Assembly (NCBI GenBank): GCA_023151315.1
Contig: JAKLJE010000020.1
Span: forward strand, 18,656-82,655
From: Bacteroidia bacterium
GTDB lineage: Bacteria > Bacteroidota > Bacteroidia > Palsa-965
Reading direction: 5' to 3'
Length of the DNA stretch: 64,000 bases
A program made the position numbers and the translations under genes. Of this stretch, positions 53,530 through 64,000 are shown piece after piece. The stretch's first letter is position 1. Every line of letters begins with the position of its first letter. The notes under the pieces are model-generated. The model did no database searches. It had not been told where the DNA came from and saw nothing but the letters and a program-made list of their open reading frames with translations.

Positions 53530-54645
53530 ATGATTAAACGAAGCCTATTACTGATAGTCTTGGGGTTTGCTGCGTGCGGAGGTAAAGAAAATGGGAACGA
53601 TCAATCGACGTCGGAGCAAAGCTCTTATAATGACAGCGTAACTACGCAAATCATATTCCAAGTTGACACAACTCGGTTAGATATAATTCCTTTCAAAGCA
53701 TTAAAGGAATTATGCCTGGAGCAACAAGTTGCAGTTTCGCGTGATGGACGGATTATTTATTATGTGTCCTGCTTAAATGATGAGTACCCAAGTGGTGGCG
53801 AGGCGATTGTTTACAAATATGATAGAATTCAGAAGAAATCCCTTAAATCTTTTTCTCTGAAGGACATCTTTCAGAAGTACGCGCAGGAACGTATATCCGC
53901 TCCGCCCTGCGGCAGGGAAGCTGACGTAGATGCAGATCCTGCGTTCAATGTATATGCCGGTGACAATGGAATAGGAATTCTTACTACTTCTGCACCATTT
54001 TCCAGCGGGAGTGCCTATAGTCAGTCAAAATTAGATTGCCCTATTGGGCTGTGGATTGAACTGGATTCGTCGCTTAATCTTATCAGTGACTCTCCTGTCT
54101 GGAACGATTTTCCTATGGGCAGGCGTAGCAGCTATTATTATAGAAGCCAAGATTCGATTTTCATTAATCAACTTTATGGATTACCTGGTGTTGTTTCAAG
54201 ACGTGAACTAATTCTCGGAACATCCTTGATTGATTCCTCAGCAAAACATGCTTATCTGGATCCAGTGAACCACTCAACATTATTACTTAATTACCCGGAC
54301 ACTTTGCGTATTAAGGCTGGATTATACAGCAACGGGAAACTGCTTGATGTGGAACTTCCTTATCATATAGCAGATCTGCAAACCGGTGCCAATATTTATT
54401 CTGGTTCCTTGTTCGTAAATCTAAAGTACACCCGACCTGATACTACAAATGGGAAACTTAAATTATCCAGTTGGGTGAAAATTGACCTTCACACCAATAA
54501 ACGGGAAGTTTTTGAAATCAGTTATTCAAAATACCTGTATGATTTGATTCCCTATTCAGGTGGACTAGTTCTTTTTTTTAGCAATGAATACGGAGATCCT
54601 TTAGATGGTCCAGATTCTATGGCGTTTTATGAGTTTGAAAATTGA
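53530..54645 (+). CDS. Uncharacterised lipoprotein (beta-propeller-like)
   Basis: I chose the ATG at 53530, which gives a lipoprotein signal with Cys16 (LVLGFAACGG-type lipobox); the longer frame begins 21 bp earlier. The 371-residue protein resembles the 6-bladed beta-propeller or TolB-like lipoproteins of Bacteroidota (QQVAVSRDGRIIYYVSCLNDEYPSG, GLWIELDSSLNLISDSPVW), though this assignment is weak. It is the only member of the cluster with an export signal. Confidence 0.7.
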   Translation: MIKRSLLLIVLGFAACGGKENGNDQSTSEQSSYNDSVTTQIIFQVDTTRLDIIPFKALKELCLEQQVAVSRDGRIIYYVSCLNDEYPSGGEAIVYKYDRIQKKSLKSFSLKDIFQKYAQERISAPPCGREADVDADPAFNVYAGDNGIGILTTSAPFSSGSAYSQSKLDCPIGLWIELDSSLNLISDSPVWNDFPMGRRSSYYYRSQDSIFINQLYGLPGVVSRRELILGTSLIDSSAKHAYLDPVNHSTLLLNYPDTLRIKAGLYSNGKLLDVELPYHIADLQTGANIYSGSLFVNLKYTRPDTTNGKLKLSSWVKIDLHTNKREVFEISYSKYLYDLIPYSGGLVLFFSNEYGDPLDGPDSMAFYEFEN

Positions 54646-54718
54646 ACGTGATTAATAAACATTATCTGACTGTTGCGAGCTAAGTAAAGAGCTTTCTGTA
54701 TTCTAACCCTTACATGTT

Positions 54719-57700
54719 ATGCCTTCTTCATTCTTCCCTTCACTTTCCTCTTTAATTTCTATTGATAAAATTCCTTCTGATTTAAGTATTCTCAAAGAGG
54801 GAATTGAGCAAATATTTCAGAACTTATACTATCGGGACTTGCAACAAAACCGAAGCAATTCCGGTGATGTTCAATTTTACAGTTTGAAATTGATAACCTA
54901 TCGGCGTTTGGGGATTGAAATACCAGGCACAGATGGAATGGCATTAGTGATAAATCCATCATTTGTAAGTGGAAATAGTTCCGAAATTCCGATAACGGCC
55001 GGCTACCAATGGAAAATTCTGAAATTTGTCAAAGGATTCAGAAGCGAAAATTTTGATCATTCTGATCAAGCCTATTTCGATCTGTTGCGGAAGATTACCG
55101 GCGTATCTGATGTCCATTTGCTGAGTCAGGGAATTCAGCAGCTAATTTTTGAGGAAGACCCTATTCAATTTTTCATCGATGATTACAATACTGCATTCAG
55201 TCCTTCTCCATCCCTAGTCAGAAGTAATGATCCTGATGAGAATGTGGTTCTTGCGGACCTCGTAACTCAGATTGACCAACTCGTTGTTGCCAACCCTTTA
55301 TTACCGAATACGCCTGAAGCATTATTTCAACGATATATCAACCTTGCTAATTCAACAGATATTGCTGGCCAGATTCAGATTTTATTTCAAAAGCATTTGG
55401 GCGATTTCTCGTTTGAAAATATAAGAGCGCTGTTAGTTCCCCAGGCATTTGCCTCTATCGAAAACATAGATCTTGCTTTGGAATTTCCGCGTAAGTATCT
55501 AAAACCAATCGACCCCAATACAGGAGAGGTTATTGACGAGAATTCTCCTTTGCCGGAAGATCAACGGCAAAAATCAAAGCTCGAATTCCATGTAGGATCG
55601 GTGGATTTCAGTACCCAGCACGGAATTCAATTTGAAGCGTTAAGCACGTTTTCACTCTCCCCTTCACAGATTGGCGATACGGGCTTTCGAGTTTCCGTGA
55701 CCGGGCTGAAGCTTGATCTTAGCAGAACGAAAAACATTCCGGAAGCAACTGCCGATGGTAGACCTGCTGATTTTATCGGTGCATACATTACAGAAGGAAC
55801 TATCGGTTTTCCGTTAAATTGGAATCACAACGATCCAAACTCCATAAATGATCCTTCAACTGGAGAATTGTTTGTAGACAATCTACTGATTGGTACGGGA
55901 GGACTATCGGGGAATATTGGTCTGAGGGCGATCAATCAAAATAATCCTTCACCTTTCCTTAAGGGTACTTTTGGCCAAAACATAAAGTGGACACTCGATA
56001 CATTTAGTATCACTTTCCAGCAGAATTCTATCACGGATTCTGAGATTTCAGGTACACTTACGGTTCCAGGTTTTACAAATACCAGTTCAGGCCCCGCAAT
56101 ACTTGATATTAAAATTAACGTAGGCGGTAGTGGAGATTTTTCTGTTACAGCCAGTGACCTTGTTACACCACCAACCTGGGCCATTGCCAACGTCCTCACA
56201 ATTGCAGTTTCAAGCGCGTATGTGGGAAGAAAAAATGGCCGCTTTTATCTCGGTGTCACTGGTAAAATAGATTTCATTGCAGAAGTTCCTGTCCTGGGTG
56301 ATGTTTTACCAAAGGGTGTCGAAGTCAAGAAACTCATCATCTGGGATGATGGTTCAATCGAATTTGAAGGTGGCAACCTGATCCTGCCAAATGCAATTGC
56401 GCTTAAAATTGGTCCCGTAAAACTTTCCATCACGGCACTTTCAATGGGATCGTATGAAAGAGGAACCCGCAAGTACAAATATGTTGGTTTCGATGGTGGA
56501 ATAAACGTTTCTCCTGGTGGAGTGGATGCGCGCGCGAACGGAGTGAAGCTTTACTATTCAGTCGACAATGATCCATTGGATATTTTTGTTCGCATAGAAG
56601 GAATTGCGATTGATCTAATTATACCGGGGAGTGCTAAACCCGAAGATGCAGCTGTAATCCTGAGCGGATTCTTGTCGATGAAGGACCCCGATCCAAATAT
56701 TCAGGATTCAGATGCGGGCTCAGAATACGCAGGTGCAGTCTCATTTTCTCTGCCACGCGCTAACATGACCGGAAGCGCAGCCATGCGTTTCCAGCCGAAC
56801 TGGCCAGCGTTTATTATTGACGCCAGTCTTGATCTATCCACACCAATTCCGTTAGGATCAACTGGACTCTCGATCTATGGCTTCAGAGGATTGCTGGGCT
56901 TGAGTTATGTTGCAGCGAGAGATGTTCTTGCTACGGCGGTTACCAATGAGTCTCCGTGGTATCAGTATTATAAAGCCAAGACTCCTTCTTACAATACAGA
57001 AGGAATCAATATTGAGAAGTTTGCGAAGAAGCCAGGTTTCTCATTAGGTGCCGGCGTTTCTCTTGCAACCGGTGCGGACCAAGGAAAATCTTTTTCCAGT
57101 AAATTGTTTTTCCTCCTGTCGTTACCTGACGTTTTTCTGTTGCAAGGACAGGGAGCAGTTCTGCGGGAACGTGTTGGTCTCGATACAGTGAATGATCCTC
57201 CATTCTCTGCATTGATCGCAATATCAAAACAATCAGTAGAAGCTGCATTCGGAGTGAATTACAAATTGCCTGAAGATTCAGGGAAAATTGCTACCGTAGA
57301 TGGGCTCATTGAAATGGGATTCTTCTTCGGCAACAACTCTGCGTGGTACATCAATGTGGGTCGCGATCTACCGGTTGAGAAAAGAGTGCAGGCCAGAATT
57401 CTTTCACTGTTCAATGCGTATTTCTACCTGATGCTTTCGTCAGGTGGCATCAAAGCAGGTGCTGGTGCAAGTTGGGCGTTCAGCAAGAGTTTTGGTCCTG
57501 TTGGAATTGAAGCGGGAGCTTACATTGATCTTGCAGGCAGAATCAGTTTCAAGCCAAAACAGATTGGTGGTTCAATTCAGCTCGGCGGATACGCGCAGAT
57601 CAAAGTTTTCAAATTCAAGCTTGGAATGAGCATTGCCGCTTCCCTTGCTGCCGAAGCTCCAAAACCATTCATCGTAACAGGCGCTGTAGAAGTTGCAATC

Positions 57701-60619
57701 AATCTTCCTAAGCCGCTTAAAGATTTAAGCGTAAATGTTGATTTTACATGGACATTTGATGCAACATTGAATGCTGCAGAAGAAGAAATTATCGATGCTG
57801 CAGATTTTGAATTAAAACCTCCGGCCAAAGCCGTGAGCATGGTTACGAACGAAACGTTCGCCCTGTTCTACTCCGACACTGCTTCGCTTCCGGGGCCGAG
57901 TACAAGATGGGCAGATCATGTTATTCCAATGGATAGCTACATCGATATTGAATTTACGAAAGGCGTTTATCCGGACATCTCGGTCGCTACTGTGAATCAG
58001 TTCGGAGGTGTTACTACTGGCACTAGTGCGCACATCGAATTAATTCCACCTCAACGTGGAAAGTCGGATCAGGTCAAACACACGTATGAAGTAAAGAACA
58101 TTGAAGTATTCTCATGGAATGGCACTGCATGGGTAGCTTATGATCCATTTGACGCATATGTCGATCTGAACGACCCGCTGTTTCAGCAATTGACTCAAAC
58201 GCAACTCAATGCTTTGAAGTTTGGTTTCTGGCAAAAGGACAGCAACGACAAGTACAACAAGCTTCGCGTGCTTGCACAAAGTCCTTTGAACTTTCTTTCA
58301 CAAGGCACTGGTAATCTCCCGCCGGAAGAACTGGGAGTTTTTGCGGAATCACTTTTCTGCGATGACACACCGTTAGAAAATATCTGTATAGATTTTAATC
58401 CTTCAGAGGCATTACAAACAATTGCAGAAGTACCAGTTGACAGTCCGGTTAACTATCGCGGTGTGCTACTGAAAATGAATTCCATTTCGGGAATTATTTT
58501 ATTGAACAGTTCATGGGGCTCAGACTATGCTCTATCAATTCCTACGGACGATAGCCTTGAAATTATTTTCCCTGAGCCGTGTGCAAATGTTTACCTGAAC
58601 TTTGCACAGAATAATAACGTAACAATTGAGTTCTATCGTCGTAGTCTGCCGGTTGCAACAACGAACAGCAACCTGCCGGTGTACGAGTGGGAATTGATCA
58701 CATCCGGTTCCCAAACGACCTATGAAGATTCAGCGAATCCAGTAGACCGGGTTGTAATTATCAACGGAGCATGCGAGCAAAGTAATTTCGATTGCGGCAC
58801 AGAACTCACACCGGAAGCACAACAATTGTTGACTTTCTTCGATGCGTTGGAGAACAACACTGACTTAACTGAAACTTTCAAACTGTACCCGCACGATACT
58901 AATGCTTACGATAATATTTTCCAAGGCACGGTACTGTATGATCCACCTTACGAATACAACGACATCAATTACGTTGTTGAGTTAGTGACGTTGACGCAAT
59001 TGATTGTCACTATCAGCGATGATCAAGGATTCTCCTGCGGATTTACGCTTGAGCTTGCAACGTATGATCCCGATTTTGACATGAGTGAAATTACCAAGTT
59101 TGAAAATCTGGTTGCCGACCCTGATTATGCGACAAACGGAGCTAACTATCATTTCCTGATAGAGGCAACTACACCCGATGGAACTTTCACGTTGAAAGGC
59201 ACTTCTTGTTATCCCATCAATTATTGTTTTGACAGTTGCCATTCGTGGCTGTACAGTATTTGTCGATTACCTGTAAGTAGTGTTGAATTTAATGCAACTA
59301 TACCAACGCAAACACAAGTAACTGCCGATAACAACTCTATGCTGGATGGTATTTTAAAAATAACACCACCAGTATGGCGTCCGAATACTGATTACTTTGT
59401 TAAGATCGAGACAAAGGATACCATCACTAACATCGACAGTCCGCCGGGGCCATATACAAGTTATCATGGTTTTGGTTTCCGCACTGCAGGGCCAGTCGGG
59501 CATTTTCATGAATTGAGAGCTGAATATGATGATCTGGCTGCAAAAGATAAGGCTGATCAATTCCGATTAGCATCATTGAAACCATATATCGATTATACAA
59601 CTTCCTATCCCAATGCAGACGGAAACATTCTTAATGCGAAGCCGTTGTTTTATGAGAATCCGAAATTGCTCCTTTATTATAAATACGCTCACATATACAC
59701 AATGCTCAGAAATTGGGATGCGTACAATGGAAACGATGGAGTAGATATTGAGCTAACCTCGCTTGTAAAAGACCCTGCTCTTGCTGAATCTTCACCTTCA
59801 TTGCTAACAGCAACTCTGGATTCCAATAAAGGTCCGCAGTCCATCGATATGCAGGTATTGAATAATATGGTTACTAACGGTGATCCATGTTCTGGAATTA
59901 CAGGCCCGGTTCAGCCCGATGGTATTCACAGTGAGATTGCAACTGGAAACCTACTTCCTGAAAAACTGTACACCGCAATTTATTCAGTGCGTACAAAACC
60001 TGCTTCCTCACCAGCATCTGCATGGGTATCCAGTGAAGTTCATCGTTATCCGTTCCAGACTTCCCGCTATGCCAATTTCGGGGAACAGGTACAGAGCTAT
60101 GTGTTATCAGACGAACTCAATAACGAACGTTACGCTGTATTTAATGTAGATGTAGCATTAACCACTGGACAGTTAAGCGCAGTGCAGGCTGTGATTGCCG
60201 GCACCGAAACGGCATCAGATCCCTTACTACAGCAGTTTGCTGATCCATTTGATCGTATCATTAACGGGATTCTTGGGCTTCCGCAGCTCCATCCTGCACA
60301 AACTACAGAGTTCAATATCATTCGTAACACTAACAATAGCAACGCAATCGTTGCGATTCTGATTCGAAATCCGGAAGCGTTTAACGATCCAAAGCTTCCG
60401 GTAAATGAGCTGACTTCCACATTGACATTATCTGTGAATTCGGGCAGCACCTCGGGTTACCTGAACGTTTTCTCGAAAGACCGCTCTAAAATTTATATGA
60501 CTCGATCATCATCTTTGATCAGCACAGGTTCAGGAGAATTTACTTTCCAATTCAAGTTGTATGATGGAGCGGCATACGCCGTGGTGTCAACAGAAACAGC
60601 AACAATTACGCTAGCATAA
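54719..60619 (+). CDS. Giant (1966-residue) uncharacterised beta-rich protein
   Basis: The protein has no signal peptide (MPSSFFPSLSSLISIDKIPSDL). Residues 1-270 look helical/mixed. A long region from about 280 to 1030 consists of repeated alternating hydrophobic beta strands and Gly-rich turns (GLSIYGFRGLLGLSYVAARDVLATAV, LFFLLSLPDVFLLQGQGAVLRERVG, SAWYINVGRDLPVEKRVQARILS), as in a large beta-groove or beta-barrel protein. It reminds me of the DUF6603 family, with low confidence. From about 1030 on there is a Cys-containing mosaic of beta domains. It is one of the largest proteins in the window and its function is unknown. Confidence 0.75.
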   Translation: MPSSFFPSLSSLISIDKIPSDLSILKEGIEQIFQNLYYRDLQQNRSNSGDVQFYSLKLITYRRLGIEIPGTDGMALVINPSFVSGNSSEIPITAGYQWKILKFVKGFRSENFDHSDQAYFDLLRKITGVSDVHLLSQGIQQLIFEEDPIQFFIDDYNTAFSPSPSLVRSNDPDENVVLADLVTQIDQLVVANPLLPNTPEALFQRYINLANSTDIAGQIQILFQKHLGDFSFENIRALLVPQAFASIENIDLALEFPRKYLKPIDPNTGEVIDENSPLPEDQRQKSKLEFHVGSVDFSTQHGIQFEALSTFSLSPSQIGDTGFRVSVTGLKLDLSRTKNIPEATADGRPADFIGAYITEGTIGFPLNWNHNDPNSINDPSTGELFVDNLLIGTGGLSGNIGLRAINQNNPSPFLKGTFGQNIKWTLDTFSITFQQNSITDSEISGTLTVPGFTNTSSGPAILDIKINVGGSGDFSVTASDLVTPPTWAIANVLTIAVSSAYVGRKNGRFYLGVTGKIDFIAEVPVLGDVLPKGVEVKKLIIWDDGSIEFEGGNLILPNAIALKIGPVKLSITALSMGSYERGTRKYKYVGFDGGINVSPGGVDARANGVKLYYSVDNDPLDIFVRIEGIAIDLIIPGSAKPEDAAVILSGFLSMKDPDPNIQDSDAGSEYAGAVSFSLPRANMTGSAAMRFQPNWPAFIIDASLDLSTPIPLGSTGLSIYGFRGLLGLSYVAARDVLATAVTNESPWYQYYKAKTPSYNTEGINIEKFAKKPGFSLGAGVSLATGADQGKSFSSKLFFLLSLPDVFLLQGQGAVLRERVGLDTVNDPPFSALIAISKQSVEAAFGVNYKLPEDSGKIATVDGLIEMGFFFGNNSAWYINVGRDLPVEKRVQARILSLFNAYFYLMLSSGGIKAGAGASWAFSKSFGPVGIEAGAYIDLAGRISFKPKQIGGSIQLGGYAQIKVFKFKLGMSIAASLAAEAPKPFIVTGAVEVAINLPKPLKDLSVNVDFTWTFDATLNAAEEEIIDAADFELKPPAKAVSMVTNETFALFYSDTASLPGPSTRWADHVIPMDSYIDIEFTKGVYPDISVATVNQFGGVTTGTSAHIELIPPQRGKSDQVKHTYEVKNIEVFSWNGTAWVAYDPFDAYVDLNDPLFQQLTQTQLNALKFGFWQKDSNDKYNKLRVLAQSPLNFLSQGTGNLPPEELGVFAESLFCDDTPLENICIDFNPSEALQTIAEVPVDSPVNYRGVLLKMNSISGIILLNSSWGSDYALSIPTDDSLEIIFPEPCANVYLNFAQNNNVTIEFYRRSLPVATTNSNLPVYEWELITSGSQTTYEDSANPVDRVVIINGACEQSNFDCGTELTPEAQQLLTFFDALENNTDLTETFKLYPHDTNAYDNIFQGTVLYDPPYEYNDINYVVELVTLTQLIVTISDDQGFSCGFTLELATYDPDFDMSEITKFENLVADPDYATNGANYHFLIEATTPDGTFTLKGTSCYPINYCFDSCHSWLYSICRLPVSSVEFNATIPTQTQVTADNNSMLDGILKITPPVWRPNTDYFVKIETKDTITNIDSPPGPYTSYHGFGFRTAGPVGHFHELRAEYDDLAAKDKADQFRLASLKPYIDYTTSYPNADGNILNAKPLFYENPKLLLYYKYAHIYTMLRNWDAYNGNDGVDIELTSLVKDPALAESSPSLLTATLDSNKGPQSIDMQVLNNMVTNGDPCSGITGPVQPDGIHSEIATGNLLPEKLYTAIYSVRTKPASSPASAWVSSEVHRYPFQTSRYANFGEQVQSYVLSDELNNERYAVFNVDVALTTGQLSAVQAVIAGTETASDPLLQQFADPFDRIINGILGLPQLHPAQTTEFNIIRNTNNSNAIVAILIRNPEAFNDPKLPVNELTSTLTLSVNSGSTSGYLNVFSKDRSKIYMTRSSSLISTGSGEFTFQFKLYDGAAYAVVSTETATITLA

Positions 60620-60628
60620 ATTTCAATT

Positions 60629-63600
60629 ATGGCAACTATTCCAACTGGAACATCGGGTGTAACCGATTATATACAATCAGGATATCTTCATCTTGCCGCT
60701 GCCGGATCAAACGGAAGCGATAATTCTGCGCACGGCAACCACTTGCGTTGGCAATTGCTGGGTAACCTGGGTAAAAAACATCTGCCCAAAGGATTGCTTT
60801 CGAACAGCGGCACTTATGCCACTACAATCGCTTATAACAGAAACAATGATTATGTAACGCTGTACAGAGCGATTTATATGATTGATCAATACCGGACTGC
60901 TGTAAACATGTTCACGACAAATCCTACAACGATTGTAAGTAGTGGTGACACTCGTGAATGGCAATTTGCCGGTATAATCCCCGTTGCCACCGTGACCAGC
61001 AACACCAACACTATTGTCGTTCGTTTCGTTGATGTGGCACAGTATGATTATTGGGCCGGTATTTACAATCCCTCATCTGCAAGAGAAAATTTTCTCAAGA
61101 ACTACTCCGGTATTATTGAGGCCTGGGTTGTTGGCAAAGTGTGTTTATCTGCGTGGATAACGCCTAATGTAATTAATTCAAATGCACTCGCCAGAATGAA
61201 TTGCGAAGGCATCTCGGTTCCCGACACAACAGATTCTGCTAACAAAGTTCTGAGTCATCGCAAAACAGAAACAAGCACTTCTGCAACACAGGTTGAGCTG
61301 AGAGGAGAAAATATTGAGTACATCCGTTTCTCATATTCAAATCTGCATCCTAAAACACTCAGTTTTCAATGCTACTCAGATTACATTCTTGGCATAAACA
61401 AAGCCAGTAAAAACGGTAACTGGACGGAGGTAGGGAATTATTCGTTGTCAATTACTGACACAGAAACGGCTGATCGCCTTGAAAAAATAACCAGCTACGT
61501 CATCGATCAGACATGGCCTCGATATTACGGTAGCAACCCAACTACGGGTGCGTACACCGTCAGCGTTGCGAATTACCTCAACAAATGGTCTCCCGGTGGC
61601 TCAGAGCAGGGCGTGAAGCAAGCCGTAATGGCATATCTCGACAAAAGTAAAACGGATGTGTTTGCTTTGGATTCCCTTGAATCCGATACGCTGAATGATC
61701 AGGCACAGTACGATCTCAGTTATCTCGAAACATTAAAGCTGATTGCTCTTGACTTTCATTTTGCGCGAATGCTTGGATTGGGATGTATTGATGTGCCGAG
61801 TAGCGGTAGTACGTATGTTTACGCGGCTACTTTTAAGACGGCAAAAGATCCTGCCGATGAAACTCAGACGCTGGCCACGCTAAATGTATTCATGAGTTTA
61901 CCGGTTAGTGAATCAATTCACCGGACGCCTGTGTCGCCGTATCTTTTACAACCCACTTATGGCCTTGCGATCAATAATGCCACCAATTCTCCGACCCAAC
62001 TTGCCGATGAATATGGTTATGCATTGTACGATGACGTGCGATTTATTAACCTGGAGAAAAATGCTTATCCATATGATAGGGCCCCGGGAATTTTTTATGA
62101 AAGCGCTACAGACTTTTGTATGGCGGATGTTACCCGTCCTGTGTTATTTGGTGTAAAGTACAAATTAGGTTCTGAAACTGACTGGCGTTCACCGGAAATC
62201 AGTGCTGATCCTGACTATCAAGACGATGCTGATATAAATGAAGTTGTTCCTTTTCCGGAAACTAACGGCCCATTCTTCACGCATCTCGAAAGAGAGGAAG
62301 GTATTCATGAGTACGCAGTATATGGAGTAAATCTTTTTTCGCGGGTATCTGATCTGAGTGCTCCGCAGTCAACCAACGAGACTGAGTTTCCTGTTCGTAA
62401 CACATTATTACCTCCATCCAATTTTCAGATTCAACTGATACAAACTGAAGAGCCTGCTTTACTCACTACAGATGACGAGCAGGACGATCTTCTTCAGATT
62501 TCAGGCAGTGACAAAACAATGGTGCGCGCTACTTTTGAATGGAACGAAGCACATAATATCGCATACCAGGCTGCCGATAAAGTTGATTTTTACTTCTGTG
62601 ATCATGCCCCTCTCACAGTTCGTGGAATGATCACTTCCGTTACGGAAGCAGGAAATAATCAGATCCAGGTTCAATTGGGCTCATTCACCATCACAAGTTC
62701 AAATCCGGCCGAAACAATTCAACCTACGATCAGTTCAGGTAACGCATCACGATTTGTTGGTAGTAACCTTGCAGCAGGACAACAGCTTTACCAGGTGGAA
62801 GGCATTGTGTCTACGGGAAACACTCCAGTATTGTTAATTAATAAAGTTAAACAAACACAATCCCAGGAATACCCGATTGGCAGCAACCAGTTTATTACTA
62901 CGGAGTCTTATGTAGCACCGACTAGCGGAGAGATTATCATGCTTGTCGAAAATATGAGCAATACCGCAAACTGGAGTACACATCTTGCCAAACAAGTGAG
63001 TATAATTCCGTTCACGCCGTTACACACAGAAACCGTAACAATGGCAGATGGTAGCCAGCAGACGCTTAATTATGGCGGACTATTTGCTTCTGCCGATATA
63101 GCTGAAGTGCTTGAAACGCCTTCTACGAACCATACAGGAATTTATACCATCACGTTTAGCAATTACAGTCTCCCGACGATAACAGATAGTGGAGTGAGCT
63201 GGTATAAAGGATCAGTCCGTATTGCGTCGGAGCTCGCGCCTTCGGTAATTAAAAAGCTCGAAGTTTGGAATATCGACAGCCAGGGAGGCGATTTGATACT
63301 AACCGTTTTCGATCCGGCGTTTCAAACTGATGCTATTATTGATCCTGATAATTATGTTCGCAACGGTGTAAACGTAAATTTCCATCCAGGCTATAAGGTG
63401 TATTTGTATAAGGATAATGTTAGTGGAAATAATTTCACAGCTTCTGCTATTCTTCCAGCTACTGGTGAAGGATCGAAGATCACTTACATGTCTGTCCGTT
63501 CTATGGACACCACGTTGACGCCTGATTTGACATCACCGCTTTCTGTACCTGTTCCGCTGCTTGCAAGGGAAATTGTAAGTCCTGTTGCTCCAACTGCGCT

Positions 63601-64000
63601 GAACGGTCCGCAATATGCTACACGTCCTGATGTTTACGGAAAATCGACCTATACATTCGATGCACAATTGGACACAACCGGTGGACGTGTTCCGTTTGGA
63701 TTAATGTTCTTCAGGGCGAGTGATCGAATCATTCTTGGTACGTTGTACAGTCCTACGACTCTGGCCACCGTTCTTGAAGATCTGAACTCACTGACTGGAG
63801 ATGACGCAACAAATTACGAGCAGCGAATTCTGGATGTAATCAATGGTACGATCAATACAACTTCTGGAACGTTTAAAACTTATGGCACCGGTACTTATTT
63901 TTTACCTGTTCCGGATAATGAAGATTTCCTGATTCCTGATCCCAACAGTACATTATTAAATGATGTGCTGATTGCACCGTTTGATGGTACATATACTTTA
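60629..64000 (+). CDS. Giant uncharacterised protein, 3' end beyond the window
   Basis: The frame opens at ATG 60629, 10 bp after the previous stop, and stays open for all 1124 codons to the window end. It starts MATIPTGTSGVTDYIQSGYL with no signal peptide. The first 130 residues contain AHGNHLRWQLLGNLGKKHLPKG. A fibronectin-type-III-like segment lies near residues 560-640 (HEYAVYGVNLFSRVSDLSAP), and similar beta domains follow. Coupling to the 1966-residue gene suggests the two act together. The function is unknown. Confidence 0.75.
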   Translation, partial: MATIPTGTSGVTDYIQSGYLHLAAAGSNGSDNSAHGNHLRWQLLGNLGKKHLPKGLLSNSGTYATTIAYNRNNDYVTLYRAIYMIDQYRTAVNMFTTNPTTIVSSGDTREWQFAGIIPVATVTSNTNTIVVRFVDVAQYDYWAGIYNPSSARENFLKNYSGIIEAWVVGKVCLSAWITPNVINSNALARMNCEGISVPDTTDSANKVLSHRKTETSTSATQVELRGENIEYIRFSYSNLHPKTLSFQCYSDYILGINKASKNGNWTEVGNYSLSITDTETADRLEKITSYVIDQTWPRYYGSNPTTGAYTVSVANYLNKWSPGGSEQGVKQAVMAYLDKSKTDVFALDSLESDTLNDQAQYDLSYLETLKLIALDFHFARMLGLGCIDVPSSGSTYVYAATFKTAKDPADETQTLATLNVFMSLPVSESIHRTPVSPYLLQPTYGLAINNATNSPTQLADEYGYALYDDVRFINLEKNAYPYDRAPGIFYESATDFCMADVTRPVLFGVKYKLGSETDWRSPEISADPDYQDDADINEVVPFPETNGPFFTHLEREEGIHEYAVYGVNLFSRVSDLSAPQSTNETEFPVRNTLLPPSNFQIQLIQTEEPALLTTDDEQDDLLQISGSDKTMVRATFEWNEAHNIAYQAADKVDFYFCDHAPLTVRGMITSVTEAGNNQIQVQLGSFTITSSNPAETIQPTISSGNASRFVGSNLAAGQQLYQVEGIVSTGNTPVLLINKVKQTQSQEYPIGSNQFITTESYVAPTSGEIIMLVENMSNTANWSTHLAKQVSIIPFTPLHTETVTMADGSQQTLNYGGLFASADIAEVLETPSTNHTGIYTITFSNYSLPTITDSGVSWYKGSVRIASELAPSVIKKLEVWNIDSQGGDLILTVFDPAFQTDAIIDPDNYVRNGVNVNFHPGYKVYLYKDNVSGNNFTASAILPATGEGSKITYMSVRSMDTTLTPDLTSPLSVPVPLLAREIVSPVAPTALNGPQYATRPDVYGKSTYTFDAQLDTTGGRVPFGLMFFRASDRIILGTLYSPTTLATVLEDLNSLTGDDATNYEQRILDVINGTINTTSGTFKTYGTGTYFLPVPDNEDFLIPDPNSTLLNDVLIAPFDGTYTL

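Noticed and set aside
49532..64000. The giant-protein cluster as T6SS, eCIS or Rhs/polymorphic toxin genes
   Set aside because: No sheath, tube, baseplate, VgrG, AAA ATPase or RHS repeat signatures were seen.

Overview
The window comes from a member of the Bacteroidota. Several surface proteins end in type IX secretion (T9SS) C-terminal sorting domains. There are OmpA/TSP3-type outer-membrane proteins with SPOR-like ends. Many genes are preceded by the phylum's TAnnTTTG -7 promoter element, often so close to the start codon that the mRNA would be leaderless. Family and genus cannot be fixed from this sequence.

About 1-38 kb reads as an ordinary chromosomal backbone. It begins with the 3' end of uvrA and a LOG-family nucleotide hydrolase, followed by a four-gene outer-membrane/SPOR cluster (2.4-8.1 kb). 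Next come a saccharopine dehydrogenase-like gene, a PKD-repeat T9SS protein, an mlaE-mlaF-mlaD lipid-transport operon, and a minus-strand operon of MbnP-like protein, di-haem MbnH/cytochrome c peroxidase-like protein and YHYH-domain protein. A DUF423 protein coupled to a T9SS-exported protein, an M32 carboxypeptidase and another T9SS protein follow. The backbone ends with an acyl-CoA carboxyltransferase, an OmpA lipoprotein, a membrane protein, a RidA-like protein, an AddA/UvrD-type helicase-nuclease, YajQ, HrpB, a PAS histidine kinase with a CRP-type response regulator, and an exonuclease/endonuclease/phosphatase lipoprotein.

At about 38.4 kb the character changes. A minus-strand segment folds like the T arm and acceptor of a tRNA-Ser 3' end and is followed by a terminator hairpin. 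This is the kind of scar that marks an integrated island. To its right lies a dense defence-type region (38.7-48.0 kb) with five TIR-like proteins, a DUF4071 protein, a patatin-like phospholipase and a RadC-like protein. Its centre is a tight minus-strand operon of TGT-like, OGG-like, QueC-like and TIR genes. TGT/OGG/QueC are the ancillary genes that define type IV CBASS, but no CD-NTase is visible here. A Thoeris-like TIR protein with an MGGGGS amino terminus takes its place. I infer a TIR-based immune system that uses nucleobase-to-protein conjugation (deazaguanylation), and I regard it as the most interesting content of the window.

From 49.5 kb to the end is a single-direction cluster of very large unrecognised proteins (655, 677, 1966 and more than 1124 residues) plus a lipoprotein. 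The four large ones lack signal peptides. No integrase, transposase, CRISPR array, rRNA or complete tRNA was seen.
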